Notes under the pieces: generated by a model
Database searches by the model: none
What the model saw: only the letters and a program-made list of their open reading frames with translations
Told to the model about the DNA's origin: nothing
Shown: piece after piece, positions 10,190-19,685 of the stretch
Position numbering within the stretch: position 1 is the first letter of the stretch
How the letters are laid out: each line of letters begins with the position of its first letter
From: Deltaproteobacteria bacterium
GTDB lineage: Bacteria; Desulfobacterota; Desulfomonilia; UBA1062
Assembly (NCBI GenBank): GCA_011046135.1
Contig: DSBG01000023.1
Location: 1-42,629, forward strand
Direction of reading: 5' to 3'
Length of the DNA stretch: 42,629 nt
Position numbers and translations under genes: made by a program

Positions 10190-10969
10190 ATGCACATCGA
10201 CTGGTTCATCCTCTTTGCCCAGATCGTAAACTTTCTCATCCTCGTGTTTCTCCTGAAACACTTCCTCTTCGGCCGGATCATTCAGGCCATGGACCGGCGT
10301 GAGGAAGAGATCAAGTCCAGGTGGGACGAGTCCGAACGGATGCGTCACGAAGCTCAGCAGACGGCCCATGAATGCGACCTGAGAAGCCAGTCACTCTCCG
10401 ATCAGGCCCAGGAGATGCTGAACAAGGCACGCAAGGCAGCAGAAGAGGAGAAAGAGCTCCTGATCAGCAAGGCCCGCAACGAGGTCGATCAGGCCCAGCA
10501 CCGGTGGTACCAGACCCTTCTCATGGAGAGAAAGACCTTCCTGGAGTCGCTCCGCAGAAGATCGGGGCTGTACGTGTACGAGACTGTTCGCAAGGTGTTG
10601 ACGGACCTGGCGGATTCCGAACTGGAAGACAGGATCGTGCAGAGTTTTCTCAACAGGATCAGCAGCCTCGATGATGACACGCTCCGCCCCTTCCACCAGA
10701 CACGCAAGGCAAAGGGGGTCACCATCGTCATACGGAGTGCATTCACTCTTTCGCCGGAACACAAGGACCGGATCGGGAAGACCGTACAGGAGCACATGAA
10801 GGTATCGTTTCCCATCAGGTATGAGGTTTCCCCACAGATTATCTCCGGCATCGAGCTGATGCTTGGCGGTCACAAGCTCTCCTGGAGCATTGACGATTAC
10901 CTCGAGGATCTCGAGGAGAAATTCTCGCAGACCCTCAAGGAAGAGCTCCCTTCACCCCCTCTGTCATGA
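10190..10969 (+). CDS. atpF: N-type ATPase subunit b with delta-like C-terminal domain
   Basis: This is the peripheral stalk protein. At 259 residues it is about 100 longer than an ordinary b subunit. It has one N-terminal membrane helix (IDWFILFAQIVNFLILVFLL, residues 3-22), a long charged coiled-coil segment (about 35-130) and a C-terminal globular part whose end (residues about 170-255) resembles the delta subunit, including a strand-rich IRYEVSPQIISGIELMLGG segment. There is no separate atpH gene in the operon. A b-type chain that also supplies delta function is known for N-ATPases. The gene starts six bases after atpE. Confidence 0.9.
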   Translation: MHIDWFILFAQIVNFLILVFLLKHFLFGRIIQAMDRREEEIKSRWDESERMRHEAQQTAHECDLRSQSLSDQAQEMLNKARKAAEEEKELLISKARNEVDQAQHRWYQTLLMERKTFLESLRRRSGLYVYETVRKVLTDLADSELEDRIVQSFLNRISSLDDDTLRPFHQTRKAKGVTIVIRSAFTLSPEHKDRIGKTVQEHMKVSFPIRYEVSPQIISGIELMLGGHKLSWSIDDYLEDLEEKFSQTLKEELPSPPLS

Positions 10970-11033
10970 AAGGAGCACCTCCCATGATCCGGAGAGGCAC
11001 AGCGGGCAGACCACGAACGAGTGAGGATGTTCA

Positions 11034-12587
11034 ATGGACAAGAAGAGCGATGATGAATCTCTAAAAAAGTGCCTGGACGGGACCTTCGAAAAGCTCGAAG
11101 GGGTGCTGAATGAATACAGGCCTGAGTTCAAGCCTGAAGAGGTGGGAACCGTGGTCTATGTGGGCCATGGAATCACCCTGCTCAGCGGCATGGGAAGAGT
11201 GAAATCCGAAGAGCTCGTTCGATTTCCCGGTGATCTCTACGGGCTGGTGTTCAATATCGATCCCGACGAGATCGGCGTGATCATGCTCGATGCAAGTGAC
11301 CGGATCAAGGCGGGGGACGAGGTGCAGCGCACGGGGAGGATCCTGGATGTCCCCGTGGGGGACGCCCTGCTGGGCAGGGTTGTGGATGCCCTCGGCAGAC
11401 CCCTGGACACCCTGGGTGAAGTGAGCACATCGAAGCGTTTCCCCATCGAGCGCGATGCCCCGCCCATCATGCATCGGGATCCGGTGACAGTCCCGCTGCA
11501 GACCGGCATCAAGGCGATCGATGCGCTGATCCCCATCGGGAGGGGCCAGCGTGAGCTCATCCTCGGTGACCGGCAGACCGGGAAGACCACCATCGCCCTG
11601 GACACCGTTCTCAATCAGCGGGACAAGGACGTGATCTGCATCTACTGCGCCATCGGCAAGCAGAGCGCGGATGTGGCGAAATCAATCGCAGCGCTCAAGG
11701 AGCACAATGCCCTTGCGTACTCCATCGTGGTCGTGGCGCCGGGTGAAGTGCCCCCGGGGCTGCAGTTCATTGCCCCCTATGCCGCCACCTCCATCGGGGA
11801 GTATTTCATGGAGCAGGGCAGAGATGTCCTAGTCATCTACGACGACCTCACCAGGCACGCCAGGGCCTACCGCGAGCTCTCGCTCCTGCTCCGCCGCCCC
11901 CCGGGCAGGGAGGCGTTTCCCGGTGACATCTTCTACATCCACTCCCGCATGCTGGAACGCTCGACCCATCTCAGAAAAGAGTACGGAGGCGGATCCCTCA
12001 CCTCGCTGCCCATCATCGAGACCGAGGCGCAGGACATCTCGTCCTACATCCCCACAAACCTCATCTCCATTACCGACGGGCAGATCTACCTTGCGCCGGG
12101 GCTCTTCCAGAAAGGGATCCTCCCGGCAATCGATGTGGGGAGATCCGTATCGCGGGTCGGGGGAAAGGCTCAGCTCCCTGCATACCGGGCTGTGGCCGGC
12201 GACCTCAGGATCTCCTATTCCCAGTTCGAAGAGCTGGAAAGCTTTTCCCGGTTCGGCACCCGGCTCGACGATGCAACGAAAAAAACCCTCGAGCGGGGCT
12301 GGCGCGTCAGGGAAATACTGAAGCAGCCCCAGTTCCAGCCGATCCCGGTCGCGGAACAGATCGCAGGGCTCATATCTCTTACCGGAGGGGCCCTCGATCA
12401 GGTCCCTGTCCAGGAGATCCCCAAGGTAGAACTGAAGATCAGGGAAAAGATAACCACGACCCTTTCCGATCTCTGCGCCCGCATCGAGTCAGGGGAGAAA
12501 CTCACCACGGCCGAGTTCAACACCATCCTGGAGACCGCCCGATCGGCAGTGTCTCCTTCCCGGGAGGAGATGCGTGCAAACCCTTGA
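11034..12587 (+). CDS. atpA: N-type ATPase F1 subunit alpha
   Basis: This is the non-catalytic hexamer subunit, 517 residues long, with P-loop GDRQTGKT at residues 178-185. The conserved VSRVGGKAQ block carries the Arg finger that reaches the beta active site. The N-terminal part before the beta-barrel is about 35 residues, while ordinary alpha subunits start with a short helix that binds delta; here the start differs ([21 protein letters not shown]). The ATG is preceded by GTGAGGA. A 64-base gap separates it from atpF, the widest gap within the operon. It overlaps atpG by 14 bases. Confidence 0.95.
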   Translation: MDKKSDDESLKKCLDGTFEKLEGVLNEYRPEFKPEEVGTVVYVGHGITLLSGMGRVKSEELVRFPGDLYGLVFNIDPDEIGVIMLDASDRIKAGDEVQRTGRILDVPVGDALLGRVVDALGRPLDTLGEVSTSKRFPIERDAPPIMHRDPVTVPLQTGIKAIDALIPIGRGQRELILGDRQTGKTTIALDTVLNQRDKDVICIYCAIGKQSADVAKSIAALKEHNALAYSIVVVAPGEVPPGLQFIAPYAATSIGEYFMEQGRDVLVIYDDLTRHARAYRELSLLLRRPPGREAFPGDIFYIHSRMLERSTHLRKEYGGGSLTSLPIIETEAQDISSYIPTNLISITDGQIYLAPGLFQKGILPAIDVGRSVSRVGGKAQLPAYRAVAGDLRISYSQFEELESFSRFGTRLDDATKKTLERGWRVREILKQPQFQPIPVAEQIAGLISLTGGALDQVPVQEIPKVELKIREKITTTLSDLCARIESGEKLTTAEFNTILETARSAVSPSREEMRANP

Positions 12588-13509
12588 ATCCTTCAAGAAA
12601 CGCATCAAGAGCACCCAGGACCTCCTCTCGGTGGTAAAGACCATGAAGGCGCTCGCCGCAGTGAGCATCCGCCAGTACCAGCGTGCCGTGGAATCCCTGG
12701 CAGAGTATACGAAATCCGTGGAGCTGGGGCTTCAGGTGGTTCTCCAGAAAGAGAAGGAACCTTCTTTCTTCCCCCGTCCAAGGCCTCCTGCCCGTCTCGG
12801 TGGGATCGTGTTCGGATCGGATCAGGGGTTGTGCGGCCAATTCAATGTCCAGGTCGCCAACTTTGCAGCAGAGGAACTGGAAACGTTCGGCGTGAAGCAT
12901 GAAAACATGCTCATCCTGACTGTCGGCGAGCGGGCAAAGGACTACATCGAGGGGGCGGGGCTGAAGGTGACCGAACTCCTCTCGGTCCCCGGCTCGACTG
13001 CCGGAATCACCCCCATGGTGCAGGAAATAATCATGATCCTCGACGAGTGGATTTTCAACGAGAAGATCGAGCACATCTACCTCTTCTACAACAAGTACCT
13101 CTCGGGGGCCTCCTTTGTTGCACACTCGCTGCGCCTGCTGCCGGTGGACAAGACCTGGCTGGACGAGTTGAAATCCAGGACGTGGGATTCGAGGACCATC
13201 CCCATGTTCACCATGGACCGGGACAAGCTGTTCTCGTCACTGATCAGGGAATACCTGTTCATCTCCCTGTTCCAGGCCTTTGCGGAGTCGCTGGCGAGCG
13301 AGAACGCGAGCAGGCTCGCCTCCATGCAGAATGCCGAGAAGAACATCGAGGAGCGGCTCGAAGAGATCTATGCCTCGTTCCACAGGCAGCGCCAGATGAT
13401 CATCACCGAGGAACTCCTCGACATCGTGGCCGGCTACGAGGTGCTCCAGAAAAAGAAAAAGAAAGAACCGGAAGATGCACTCCCTGCAAAATACCGATCC
13501 CTTGAGTGA
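12574..13509 (+). CDS. atpG: N-type ATPase F1 subunit gamma
   Basis: This is the rotating central shaft, 311 residues long. The N-terminal coiled-coil helix ([22 protein letters not shown]) and the C-terminal helix ([20 protein letters not shown]) are the two parts of the shaft that enter the alpha-beta hexamer. The middle holds the [11 protein letters not shown] motif of all gamma subunits. The start is GTG behind GGGAGGAG, inside the end of atpA. It is the last gene of the operon and converges with the acyl-CoA dehydrogenase gene, leaving only 12 bases between stop codons and no recognisable terminator. Confidence 0.93.
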   Translation: MQTLESFKKRIKSTQDLLSVVKTMKALAAVSIRQYQRAVESLAEYTKSVELGLQVVLQKEKEPSFFPRPRPPARLGGIVFGSDQGLCGQFNVQVANFAAEELETFGVKHENMLILTVGERAKDYIEGAGLKVTELLSVPGSTAGITPMVQEIIMILDEWIFNEKIEHIYLFYNKYLSGASFVAHSLRLLPVDKTWLDELKSRTWDSRTIPMFTMDRDKLFSSLIREYLFISLFQAFAESLASENASRLASMQNAEKNIEERLEEIYASFHRQRQMIITEELLDIVAGYEVLQKKKKKEPEDALPAKYRSLE

Positions 13510-13521
13510 TGACAGGGTCCA

Positions 13522-14793
13522 TCACGATCGTTTCTTCTCGTGAACCTCCCACATGTCTTCATCCGTGAAACACCACTCGGTCTCGTCGGGGTTCATGGCA
13601 TCCTTCTCCATGTGCCTGCGGTCGTAGGGCTGGTTCAGGACTTCGTCGTAGTACTCGTGCTGGATCATGAGGTTCATGATCTGGCTGGTTCCGGTCCAGA
13701 TGAGCGCAAGCCGTGTGTCTCTGAGTGCCCGCTCGAGGGGGTAGACATCGGTGTAGCCGATGCCCCCCATGACCTGCATGGCATTGTTCACCACGTTCCA
13801 GGCCGCTTCCGTGGCAAACCTCTTGGCCTCGCTCACGATGCGCCTCTTGTTGGGATAGTCTTCGTCGACGGCTCGGGCCGCCATGTAGGTGAGGGCTCGA
13901 GCCGCATCGAGCTCTGTGATGGAGTCTGCCACCAGGAAATTCACTGCCTGGAATTTCCTGATGAGCTTTCCAAAGGCAGCGCGCTTGTTGGAATACCTCA
14001 CGGCAAGGTCGAGCGCCCCCCACACCCCGAGACACCCGGCAGCAGAGGTGAGCCTCTCGGGGATCATCATCTGGTTGAAGCACAGGGCCCCGCCGTGGAG
14101 CTCGCCCACGAGGTTTTCCCGAGGCACCTTTGCGTCGCGGAACACGAGCCTGCCCGTGCCGCCTCCCTTGCAGCCCAGGAGCCCGTAGTGATACTCGGTT
14201 TCCACGCCGGGACCAGCATCCACGATGAGCAGACTGATGCGCCCATACTTGTGGGCGCCGGGGTCGAAATTCGTTTTGCAGTAGACCAGGAAGAAGTCGG
14301 ACCCGTCGGCCCCCACCACGAACCGCTTCTGCCCGTTGAGGATGAAGTGATCACCCTCGAGCACGGCCCTGGTGGTGGCACCGAAGAAGTCGGACCCGCC
14401 CCTGGGCTCGGTGAGCGCCTCTGCAGCCACGAGCTTGCCCTGCAGGTAGGGCTTGAGATACTTCTCCTTCTGGAAATCAGTGCCGAAGCAGTTGAGGGCC
14501 TCACCCACGATGGAGGGCATCACAAAGGCGCAGCCGAGGGCCATGCCGAGGCACCCGATCTCTTCGGTTGCAGCCACGTCTGCAACCCAGTCCATGCCCC
14601 TGCCGCCCCACTGTTCGGGGAAGCGTATCCCCCGCAGGTTGTAGTGGGCGAGCCGCTCCACGAACTCCCTGGGGTAGACGATCTCGTCTCTGTCCATCTT
14701 GCGCAGGAACTCGCTGGTGATCTCCTCCTTGACGAACCGCTTCACTTCGTCCCTGAGGGCCTGCTGTTCCGGGGTAAGCAGAAAATCGTACAT
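13522..14793 (-). CDS. Acyl-CoA dehydrogenase, isovaleryl/long-chain catalytic type
   Basis: This FAD enzyme oxidises an acyl-CoA to the 2-enoyl-CoA, the first beta-oxidation step, passing electrons to ETF. It has 423 residues in the usual order: helical N-terminus, beta domain (AAEALTEPRGGSDFFGA, residues 123-139) and helical C-terminus ending in GTSQI. The catalytic Glu of medium-chain enzymes is replaced by Thr367 (IWTGTSQ). A Glu is present at residue 246 (IPERLTSAAG), the position of the base in isovaleryl- and long-chain acyl-CoA dehydrogenases. That arrangement fits branched substrates, though it is not proof. I start at MYDFLLTPEQQ because AAAAGGAGAAG lies just before that ATG; an ATG six codons upstream would contain the ribosome site. 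Confidence 0.92.
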   Translation of the reverse strand: MYDFLLTPEQQALRDEVKRFVKEEITSEFLRKMDRDEIVYPREFVERLAHYNLRGIRFPEQWGGRGMDWVADVAATEEIGCLGMALGCAFVMPSIVGEALNCFGTDFQKEKYLKPYLQGKLVAAEALTEPRGGSDFFGATTRAVLEGDHFILNGQKRFVVGADGSDFFLVYCKTNFDPGAHKYGRISLLIVDAGPGVETEYHYGLLGCKGGGTGRLVFRDAKVPRENLVGELHGGALCFNQMMIPERLTSAAGCLGVWGALDLAVRYSNKRAAFGKLIRKFQAVNFLVADSITELDAARALTYMAARAVDEDYPNKRRIVSEAKRFATEAAWNVVNNAMQVMGGIGYTDVYPLERALRDTRLALIWTGTSQIMNLMIQHEYYDEVLNQPYDRRHMEKDAMNPDETEWCFTDEDMWEVHEKKRS

Positions 14794-14858
14794 GATTCTT
14801 CTCCTTTTCATGGGGTTGGTGATTCATCTTCATTGCAGTGTACCGGAAATGTTTTCTC

Positions 14859-14887
14859 AGGATAGAGAACCAGGCCTGACTTGTCAA
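14859..14887 (-). promoter_or_regulatory. Sigma-70-like promoter of the acyl-CoA dehydrogenase gene
   Basis: Read on the minus strand, a perfect TTGACA (14887-14882), a 17-base spacer and TATCCT (14864-14859) lie about 65 bases before the dehydrogenase start codon. The gene therefore need not depend on transcription from the protease gene upstream. Confidence 0.55.
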
Positions 14888-14977
14888 GGCGGCTCAGGAA
14901 ACGACACAACCTGGCGAAAGCCGCGGTGCGGGGTGCTCGCATCTCGGCACAGGGATCATCGAGAGAAACGTCTGCGA

Positions 14978-17407
14978 TCAGGGCTTCTTCTTTTTTCCGG
15001 GAGGTTTCTTCCCCGAGGTCTTCTCCCCGAAGGAAACCCAGGTCTCGCTGAGGCGGCGAAGCTGCCTGTCCACCAGGTCGTTGATGGTGTCTTTCTCGAA
15101 CCTGCCGCCCCTGGTCTTCCTGCCTGCCCTGATGCCGGTGAGGATCTCGATCCCCTCGTCGATGTGGTTCACGGCCCAGACGTGGAACGTCCCCTGCCTG
15201 ACGGCATCGATGACTGCATCCTTGAGCATGAGATTCCTCACGTTGCTCTCAGGGATGATGACCCCCTGATCACCGGTGAGCCCTTTCATGCTGCAGATTT
15301 CGAAAAACCCCTCGATCTTCTCGTTCACCCCACCGATGGCCTGGACCTCTCCCTTCTGGTTCACCGACCCGGTCACGGCGATCCCCTGCCTGACAGGTTT
15401 GCCCGCAAGGCCCGAGAGCAGAGCATAGAGCTCGGCCGACGAGGCTGAATCGCCTTCCACACCGGAGTAGCTCTGCTCGAACACGAGGCGCGCCGTGAGG
15501 CTCAGGGGTTTGTCATATCCGAACGTCTGCGCAAGGTAGCCCGAGAGGATGAGCACGCCCTTGGTGTGGATGGGCCCCCCGAGTTTCGCCTCGCGCTCGA
15601 TGTCGATCAGCCCTCCCCTGCCCGGCTCCATGCTCGCCGTGATCCGGTTGGGCCTTCCGAACATGATGTCTCCAAGGTCGATCACGGACAGGCCGTTGAC
15701 CTGTCCGACGTGTTCTCCCGAGACATCGATCTTGATGACACCCGTTGAGATCATCTCCCCGATCCTCTCCATGAGGAGGTTCGAACGGTGAAACCGCTCT
15801 TCGATGGCCTTCACCACATGACTGTCCTGCACCAGGGAAGCCTTGTCCCTGGCGGCATAGAAGCTGGCCTCCCTGATGACGTTGGCAATCTCCCCGAACC
15901 TCGTGGAGAGCTTCTCCTGGTCAGATGCCAGGCGGCCGCTGTGTTCGACGACCCTGGCGATCGCGGCCTTGTCGAAGTGTTTCAGGCCCTCCTCTTCCAC
16001 GAGGTTGCACACGAAGGAGGCATAGCTCTTCATGGTGCCTTCAGTCCTGGCCATGACGGTGTCGAAGTCAGCCTTGACCTTGAAGAGATCCTGGAAATCC
16101 TGGTCCAGCTCATAGAGGCGGTAGTAGAGGTAGGGCGTCCCGATGAGGATGACCTTGATGTCCATGGGAACGCTCTGCGGCAGGAGGCTCCGGGTCGTCA
16201 TGAACCCGAGGCGTTCACCGGCTTCCTCGATGACGATCTCGCGGTTCCTGATGGCCCGCTTCAGGCTCTCCCACGTGAGGATGTTGAGGAGCACCTCCTC
16301 CACGGGGAGGATGAGGTAACCGCCGTTGGCCCGGTGAACCGAACCGGCCCTGATCATGGTGAAATCCGTGAACAGGGCGCCGAACTGCGACTCCTTTTCG
16401 ATGCGGCCGAAGAGGTTGTTGTAGGTGGGGTTCAGCTCCGTGATGATGGGTGCTCCCTCGAGAAGGGAATTGTCCACCACCACGTTGACCGCATACTTCC
16501 TGAATTTGGTGTCTTCGAGATGCCCAAGGAGCATGACACCCGGACCCTGTTGCTTCTGTTCGTCCGGACGGAACTGCGAGAGGTGCTCCACCATGTCGGC
16601 GCGCATCTCCTTGACGAAGGCGATCACCTCGCGCATGCCACGGTAGGTCTCCAGGATATCCTCGAGGAGCACATCCAGGGTGTAGGCGGCAACATCCCGC
16701 TCGAGCTTGGCCACCATTTCCCCGGTTTTCTTCTCAAGTGCCGCGATCTGCCGGCCTGCCTTCTTGAGCTGCTCCTGGAGCCGCTTCTGTTTCCTGGTGA
16801 TGGACTCCCTGGTTTTTGCATCCAGGGCCATGAAGTCCTCTTCAGAGATCGGCTTCCCATTGACGATGGGGATCGTCACGAGCCCCATGGGGGTGGGCTG
16901 GATGAACAGCCCCTTCTTCTGCGCCTCGGCGTTGAGCCTGGCGAAGAGCTCGTCTCGCTGCTGCTGAAACTTCTTGACCGTGGCGGTTCTCCTGGCTGCA
17001 TACTCCTCGCTCTCGAAGGTCTTGAGAATCTCCTTGCGCGCTGCAGTGACGAAGTCGTCCACATCCTTCTTGAACTGCCTGCCCCTTCCTGCAGGGAGAG
17101 AGATGGCCTTGGGACGGTAGCTGTCCTTGAAATTGTTCACGTAGCAGACATCAGGCGGGACCGGCCCGGCCGAGGCGATCTCCTGGAGATACCTCCTCAG
17201 GGCTGTCTTCCGACCCGACCCTGCCGGCCCGGCAACGTAAATGTTAAACCCCTTCTCCTTGATGCGCAGTCCGAACTCCAGGGCCTTGAGCGCCCGAACC
17301 TGGCCGATGATGGTCTGCAGGGGCTGCGCATCGACACTGCTCTCGCAACCCAGCACATCGGGATCACACGCGCACCGCAACCGTTCAACGGGAATCCTTC
17401 CTGGCAT
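14978..17407 (-). CDS. Lon-like ATP-dependent protease (LonB/YcbZ-type, family S16)
   Basis: This is a cytoplasmic AAA protease without the Lon substrate-binding N-domain. It has 809 residues. The P-loop at 60-68 reads GPAGSGRKT, so Arg stands where Lys normally follows the second Gly; this degeneracy is common in this protein group. A coiled-coil insert with many Lys and Glu lies at about 160-280. The protease part at the C-terminus has Ser654 (EGDSAS) and Lys697 (GGVNEK). Their 43-residue spacing equals that of the Ser-Lys dyad of E. coli Lon. The C-terminal tail is Lys-rich. A strong GGAAGGAGGAG ribosome site precedes the ATG. The natural substrates of this group are poorly known. Confidence 0.9.
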   Translation of the reverse strand: MPGRIPVERLRCACDPDVLGCESSVDAQPLQTIIGQVRALKALEFGLRIKEKGFNIYVAGPAGSGRKTALRRYLQEIASAGPVPPDVCYVNNFKDSYRPKAISLPAGRGRQFKKDVDDFVTAARKEILKTFESEEYAARRTATVKKFQQQRDELFARLNAEAQKKGLFIQPTPMGLVTIPIVNGKPISEEDFMALDAKTRESITRKQKRLQEQLKKAGRQIAALEKKTGEMVAKLERDVAAYTLDVLLEDILETYRGMREVIAFVKEMRADMVEHLSQFRPDEQKQQGPGVMLLGHLEDTKFRKYAVNVVVDNSLLEGAPIITELNPTYNNLFGRIEKESQFGALFTDFTMIRAGSVHRANGGYLILPVEEVLLNILTWESLKRAIRNREIVIEEAGERLGFMTTRSLLPQSVPMDIKVILIGTPYLYYRLYELDQDFQDLFKVKADFDTVMARTEGTMKSYASFVCNLVEEEGLKHFDKAAIARVVEHSGRLASDQEKLSTRFGEIANVIREASFYAARDKASLVQDSHVVKAIEERFHRSNLLMERIGEMISTGVIKIDVSGEHVGQVNGLSVIDLGDIMFGRPNRITASMEPGRGGLIDIEREAKLGGPIHTKGVLILSGYLAQTFGYDKPLSLTARLVFEQSYSGVEGDSASSAELYALLSGLAGKPVRQGIAVTGSVNQKGEVQAIGGVNEKIEGFFEICSMKGLTGDQGVIIPESNVRNLMLKDAVIDAVRQGTFHVWAVNHIDEGIEILTGIRAGRKTRGGRFEKDTINDLVDRQLRRLSETWVSFGEKTSGKKPPGKKKKP

Positions 17408-17427
17408 GGCTTCTCCTCCTTCCCAGC

Positions 17428-17456
17428 ACTATACCTGTATTCAGTCCCGTATCCAA
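17428..17456 (-). promoter_or_regulatory. Sigma-70-like promoter of the Lon-like protease gene
   Basis: On the minus strand, TTGGAT (17456-17451), a 17-base spacer and TATAGT (17433-17428) sit immediately before the ribosome site. The leader would be only about 15 bases. An inverted repeat abuts the -35 box. Confidence 0.5.
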
Positions 17457-17457
17457 C

Positions 17458-17481
17458 CGTGTCTTTACCCGAACAGACACG
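17458..17481. repeat. 7-bp perfect inverted repeat next to the protease promoter
   Basis: CGTGTCT (17458-17464) and AGACACG (17475-17481) are separated by 10 bases. The repeat ends one base before the -35 box of the protease gene. It could be an operator. It could also fold as a hairpin at the end of the upstream permease transcript, but no T-run follows it. Confidence 0.35.
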
Positions 17482-17604
17482 AGGTGACGCCTTGAGCCGG
17501 ATCAGTCTAAGGAACCAGGCATCCCCTGGTCCTGACGGTCATACAGCATGTCCGGGTAACACTACGGTGAGCGACACATATCTCCGGGCTTGTCGTCCCC
17601 CTCG

Positions 17605-18585
17605 CTACGTATTCTGCTGCCGCCCCAGGGCCCTCGGTGCGGTACCGGTAAAGGTCTTCAGGAGCGCCCTGACTATGGGCCTGTCCTCCGACCACCGCAG
17701 GATCGACTCTTTCTGAGCAAAGGAAATGATCACGAGAATCAGGATCATGAGTGGAAACGGGGCAACCTGGAACACCTGGGCAGGCACCGAGGGCACCCAG
17801 CCCTGGAAGTAGATGCTCATGACCTGCAGGAATGCGAAGAGGTATGCCCCGAGCGCGGCCCTGAGGGGATTCCACCCGCCGAAGATCACCAGGGCCAGGG
17901 CGATCCAGCCGGTACCCTCTGCACCCTGGGGTTGCCCCCAGCCCGGCTTGATGCACAGAGAAAAGGTCGCCCCCGCGAGGCCCACGAGGAGACCGCCGCA
18001 GACCGCGTAGAGCATCTGAACCCTTTTGGGGTTGATCCCCCGTGCATAGGAGGCCTCGGGATGCTCTCCCACGGACCTGAGTCGCAGTCCGTACGGGGTG
18101 CGGTAGAGATACCACCAGACAAGGCCGATCATGACGAGGCTGAGGTAGACCGGGATGCTGTGCCTGAAGATGATTTCTCCCAGATACGGGATGCCTTCGA
18201 GAAAGGGGATGGGCGAGGGCCCGACCTGCGGACCCTGGACCCTGGAGTACGGACTGCCGATGAAATACGCGAGATCCCTGGCCATGAGCGTCAGCACGAA
18301 TCCCACTGCCACCTGCGACTGCTTGAGGGAGATGCTGAAAAAGGCGACCGTGGCCGCAACGAGCCCCCCGATCATGGCCCCGGCGAGAAACCCTGCAACG
18401 ACGCTGCCCGTTTTCAGTGCGATCACGAATCCTGCCATGGCGCTTAAAATGATGGACCCGTCGAGGGAGAGATTGATGATACCGGACTTCTCCGTGACGG
18501 TCTCACCCAGGGTTGCGAGCAGAATGGGTGCGGCCCCCGCGATAACGCTCGCCAGTAGGATGCTGATGTTGATCTCGCCCATCAT
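17605..18585 (-). CDS. ABC transporter permease, BMP/nucleoside-type (second permease)
   Basis: This is a membrane subunit of the BMP-type importer, related to YufQ/NupQ and the branched-chain permease fold. It has 326 residues and about eight to ten membrane segments. The conserved ETVTEKSGIINLSLDG segment near residue 30 and the coupling region GLRLRSVGEHPEASYARGI (near 190) are typical of this group. Its ATG overlaps the stop of the first permease as ATGATG and follows GGGGGGAC. A longer open frame running back through the first permease is not the gene. Confidence 0.88.
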   Translation of the reverse strand: MMGEINISILLASVIAGAAPILLATLGETVTEKSGIINLSLDGSIILSAMAGFVIALKTGSVVAGFLAGAMIGGLVAATVAFFSISLKQSQVAVGFVLTLMARDLAYFIGSPYSRVQGPQVGPSPIPFLEGIPYLGEIIFRHSIPVYLSLVMIGLVWWYLYRTPYGLRLRSVGEHPEASYARGINPKRVQMLYAVCGGLLVGLAGATFSLCIKPGWGQPQGAEGTGWIALALVIFGGWNPLRAALGAYLFAFLQVMSIYFQGWVPSVPAQVFQVAPFPLMILILVIISFAQKESILRWSEDRPIVRALLKTFTGTAPRALGRQQNT

Positions 18586-19670
18586 GTCCCCCCTGTGTAC
18601 GCCGCGCGCAGCCGCGACCTGATAAAGTGGACCGCCAGTGCGGCGAGCACCATGGTCCCCTGCATCACGCCGCTCAGGGAGGAGTCGAGCTGCAGCACCA
18701 TGGGCAGCTGAATGCTCCCCACGTTGAGGCAGGCGAAGAACAGGGCAACCAGGGGGGTGATCCAGACATTGAAGTTCGCGAGCATGACCACGAGCAGCGA
18801 GAGATAGCCGTAGTTGCTCGATATGGCCGGGATGAGGCGGTGATACACGCCCGTGACCTGCATGCTGCCCGCAAGGCCGGCAAAGGAACCAGCCAGGATC
18901 ATGGCGATGAGCATGTATTTCCCGGGTCTCAACCCGAAGAGGTATGCGGCCTGCGCATTGTTTCCCACGGCCTTGAGGCGGAGCCCCACGTTCGTGTACC
19001 GGAGCATCCAGGCGGTTATCAGCAGGGCTCCCAGGGCAATGCCAATCCCAGCAGGAGAGATTCTCAAGGTTTCGATGGTGGGTAGCCACAGCGACCGTTC
19101 GAAGGTCTCGGTGCCGCTCATGGAGGCGATTCCGGCCCGCTTCCACGGCCCGAAGATGAGCCACAGCACCATGCCCTGGGCCACGAAGTTGAGGCCCAGA
19201 CCGGCGAAGATCTCGTGTACCCCGCCCTTGGTCCTGAGGTAGCCTGCGCCCAGGGCCCACAGGGCACCGCCGGTCATCCCGGCGAGACACGAAAGCAGGA
19301 GAACCAGGGAAGGGTAGCCGGTCCCGGTGCCCATCCTCATCAGGGCCGTGGTGAAGATCGCCCCCATGACCACCTGACCCTCCACCCCGATGTTCCACAG
19401 CCCGATCCGGAAGGTGTAGAGCAGACCGCATGAACAGAGCACCAGGGGGATCCAGGCCTTGATCACGTGGGTGAACCTGATCCAGGAACCCAGGGAGCCC
19501 ATAAAGATGTGGACGTAGGACTGAAGCGGCGGGGCCCCTGCGATAAGGAGCACCACGGTGGTAAATGCCAGGACAAGGGAGATGGCAAGCACGGCCTCGA
19601 GCACATATTCCAGAAACACACGCTTCTTCGTCGTGGAACGCGAGTCTGTTTTATCCTGTTTCATGACCAT
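18582..19670 (-). CDS. ABC transporter permease, BMP/nucleoside-type (first permease)
   Basis: This is the first membrane subunit of the importer, 362 residues, related to YufP/NupP. A basic N-terminus is followed by a helix at about 20-45 and by the family motif FRIGLWNIGVEGQVVMGAI near residue 87. The coupling loop is GLRLKAVGNNAQAAYLFGL. It starts 15 bases after the ATPase gene, with a second ATG two codons inside as an alternative start. It is coupled to the second permease by a four-base overlap. Confidence 0.88.
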   Translation of the reverse strand: MVMKQDKTDSRSTTKKRVFLEYVLEAVLAISLVLAFTTVVLLIAGAPPLQSYVHIFMGSLGSWIRFTHVIKAWIPLVLCSCGLLYTFRIGLWNIGVEGQVVMGAIFTTALMRMGTGTGYPSLVLLLSCLAGMTGGALWALGAGYLRTKGGVHEIFAGLGLNFVAQGMVLWLIFGPWKRAGIASMSGTETFERSLWLPTIETLRISPAGIGIALGALLITAWMLRYTNVGLRLKAVGNNAQAAYLFGLRPGKYMLIAMILAGSFAGLAGSMQVTGVYHRLIPAISSNYGYLSLLVVMLANFNVWITPLVALFFACLNVGSIQLPMVLQLDSSLSGVMQGTMVLAALAVHFIRSRLRAAYTGGT

Positions 19671-19685
19671 ATCCCGGAATCCTCG

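Noticed and set aside
15788-17716. Long plus-strand open frame (642 codons) opposite the Lon-like protease
   Set aside because: It is the antisense shadow of a clear protease gene, rich in His, Glu and Leu in the way typical of reverse frames in GC-rich genes, and resembles no family.
18586-19431. Reading the second BMP permease as a 608-residue protein
   Set aside because: The upstream part is an out-of-frame reading of the first permease. The true start overlaps that gene's stop codon.
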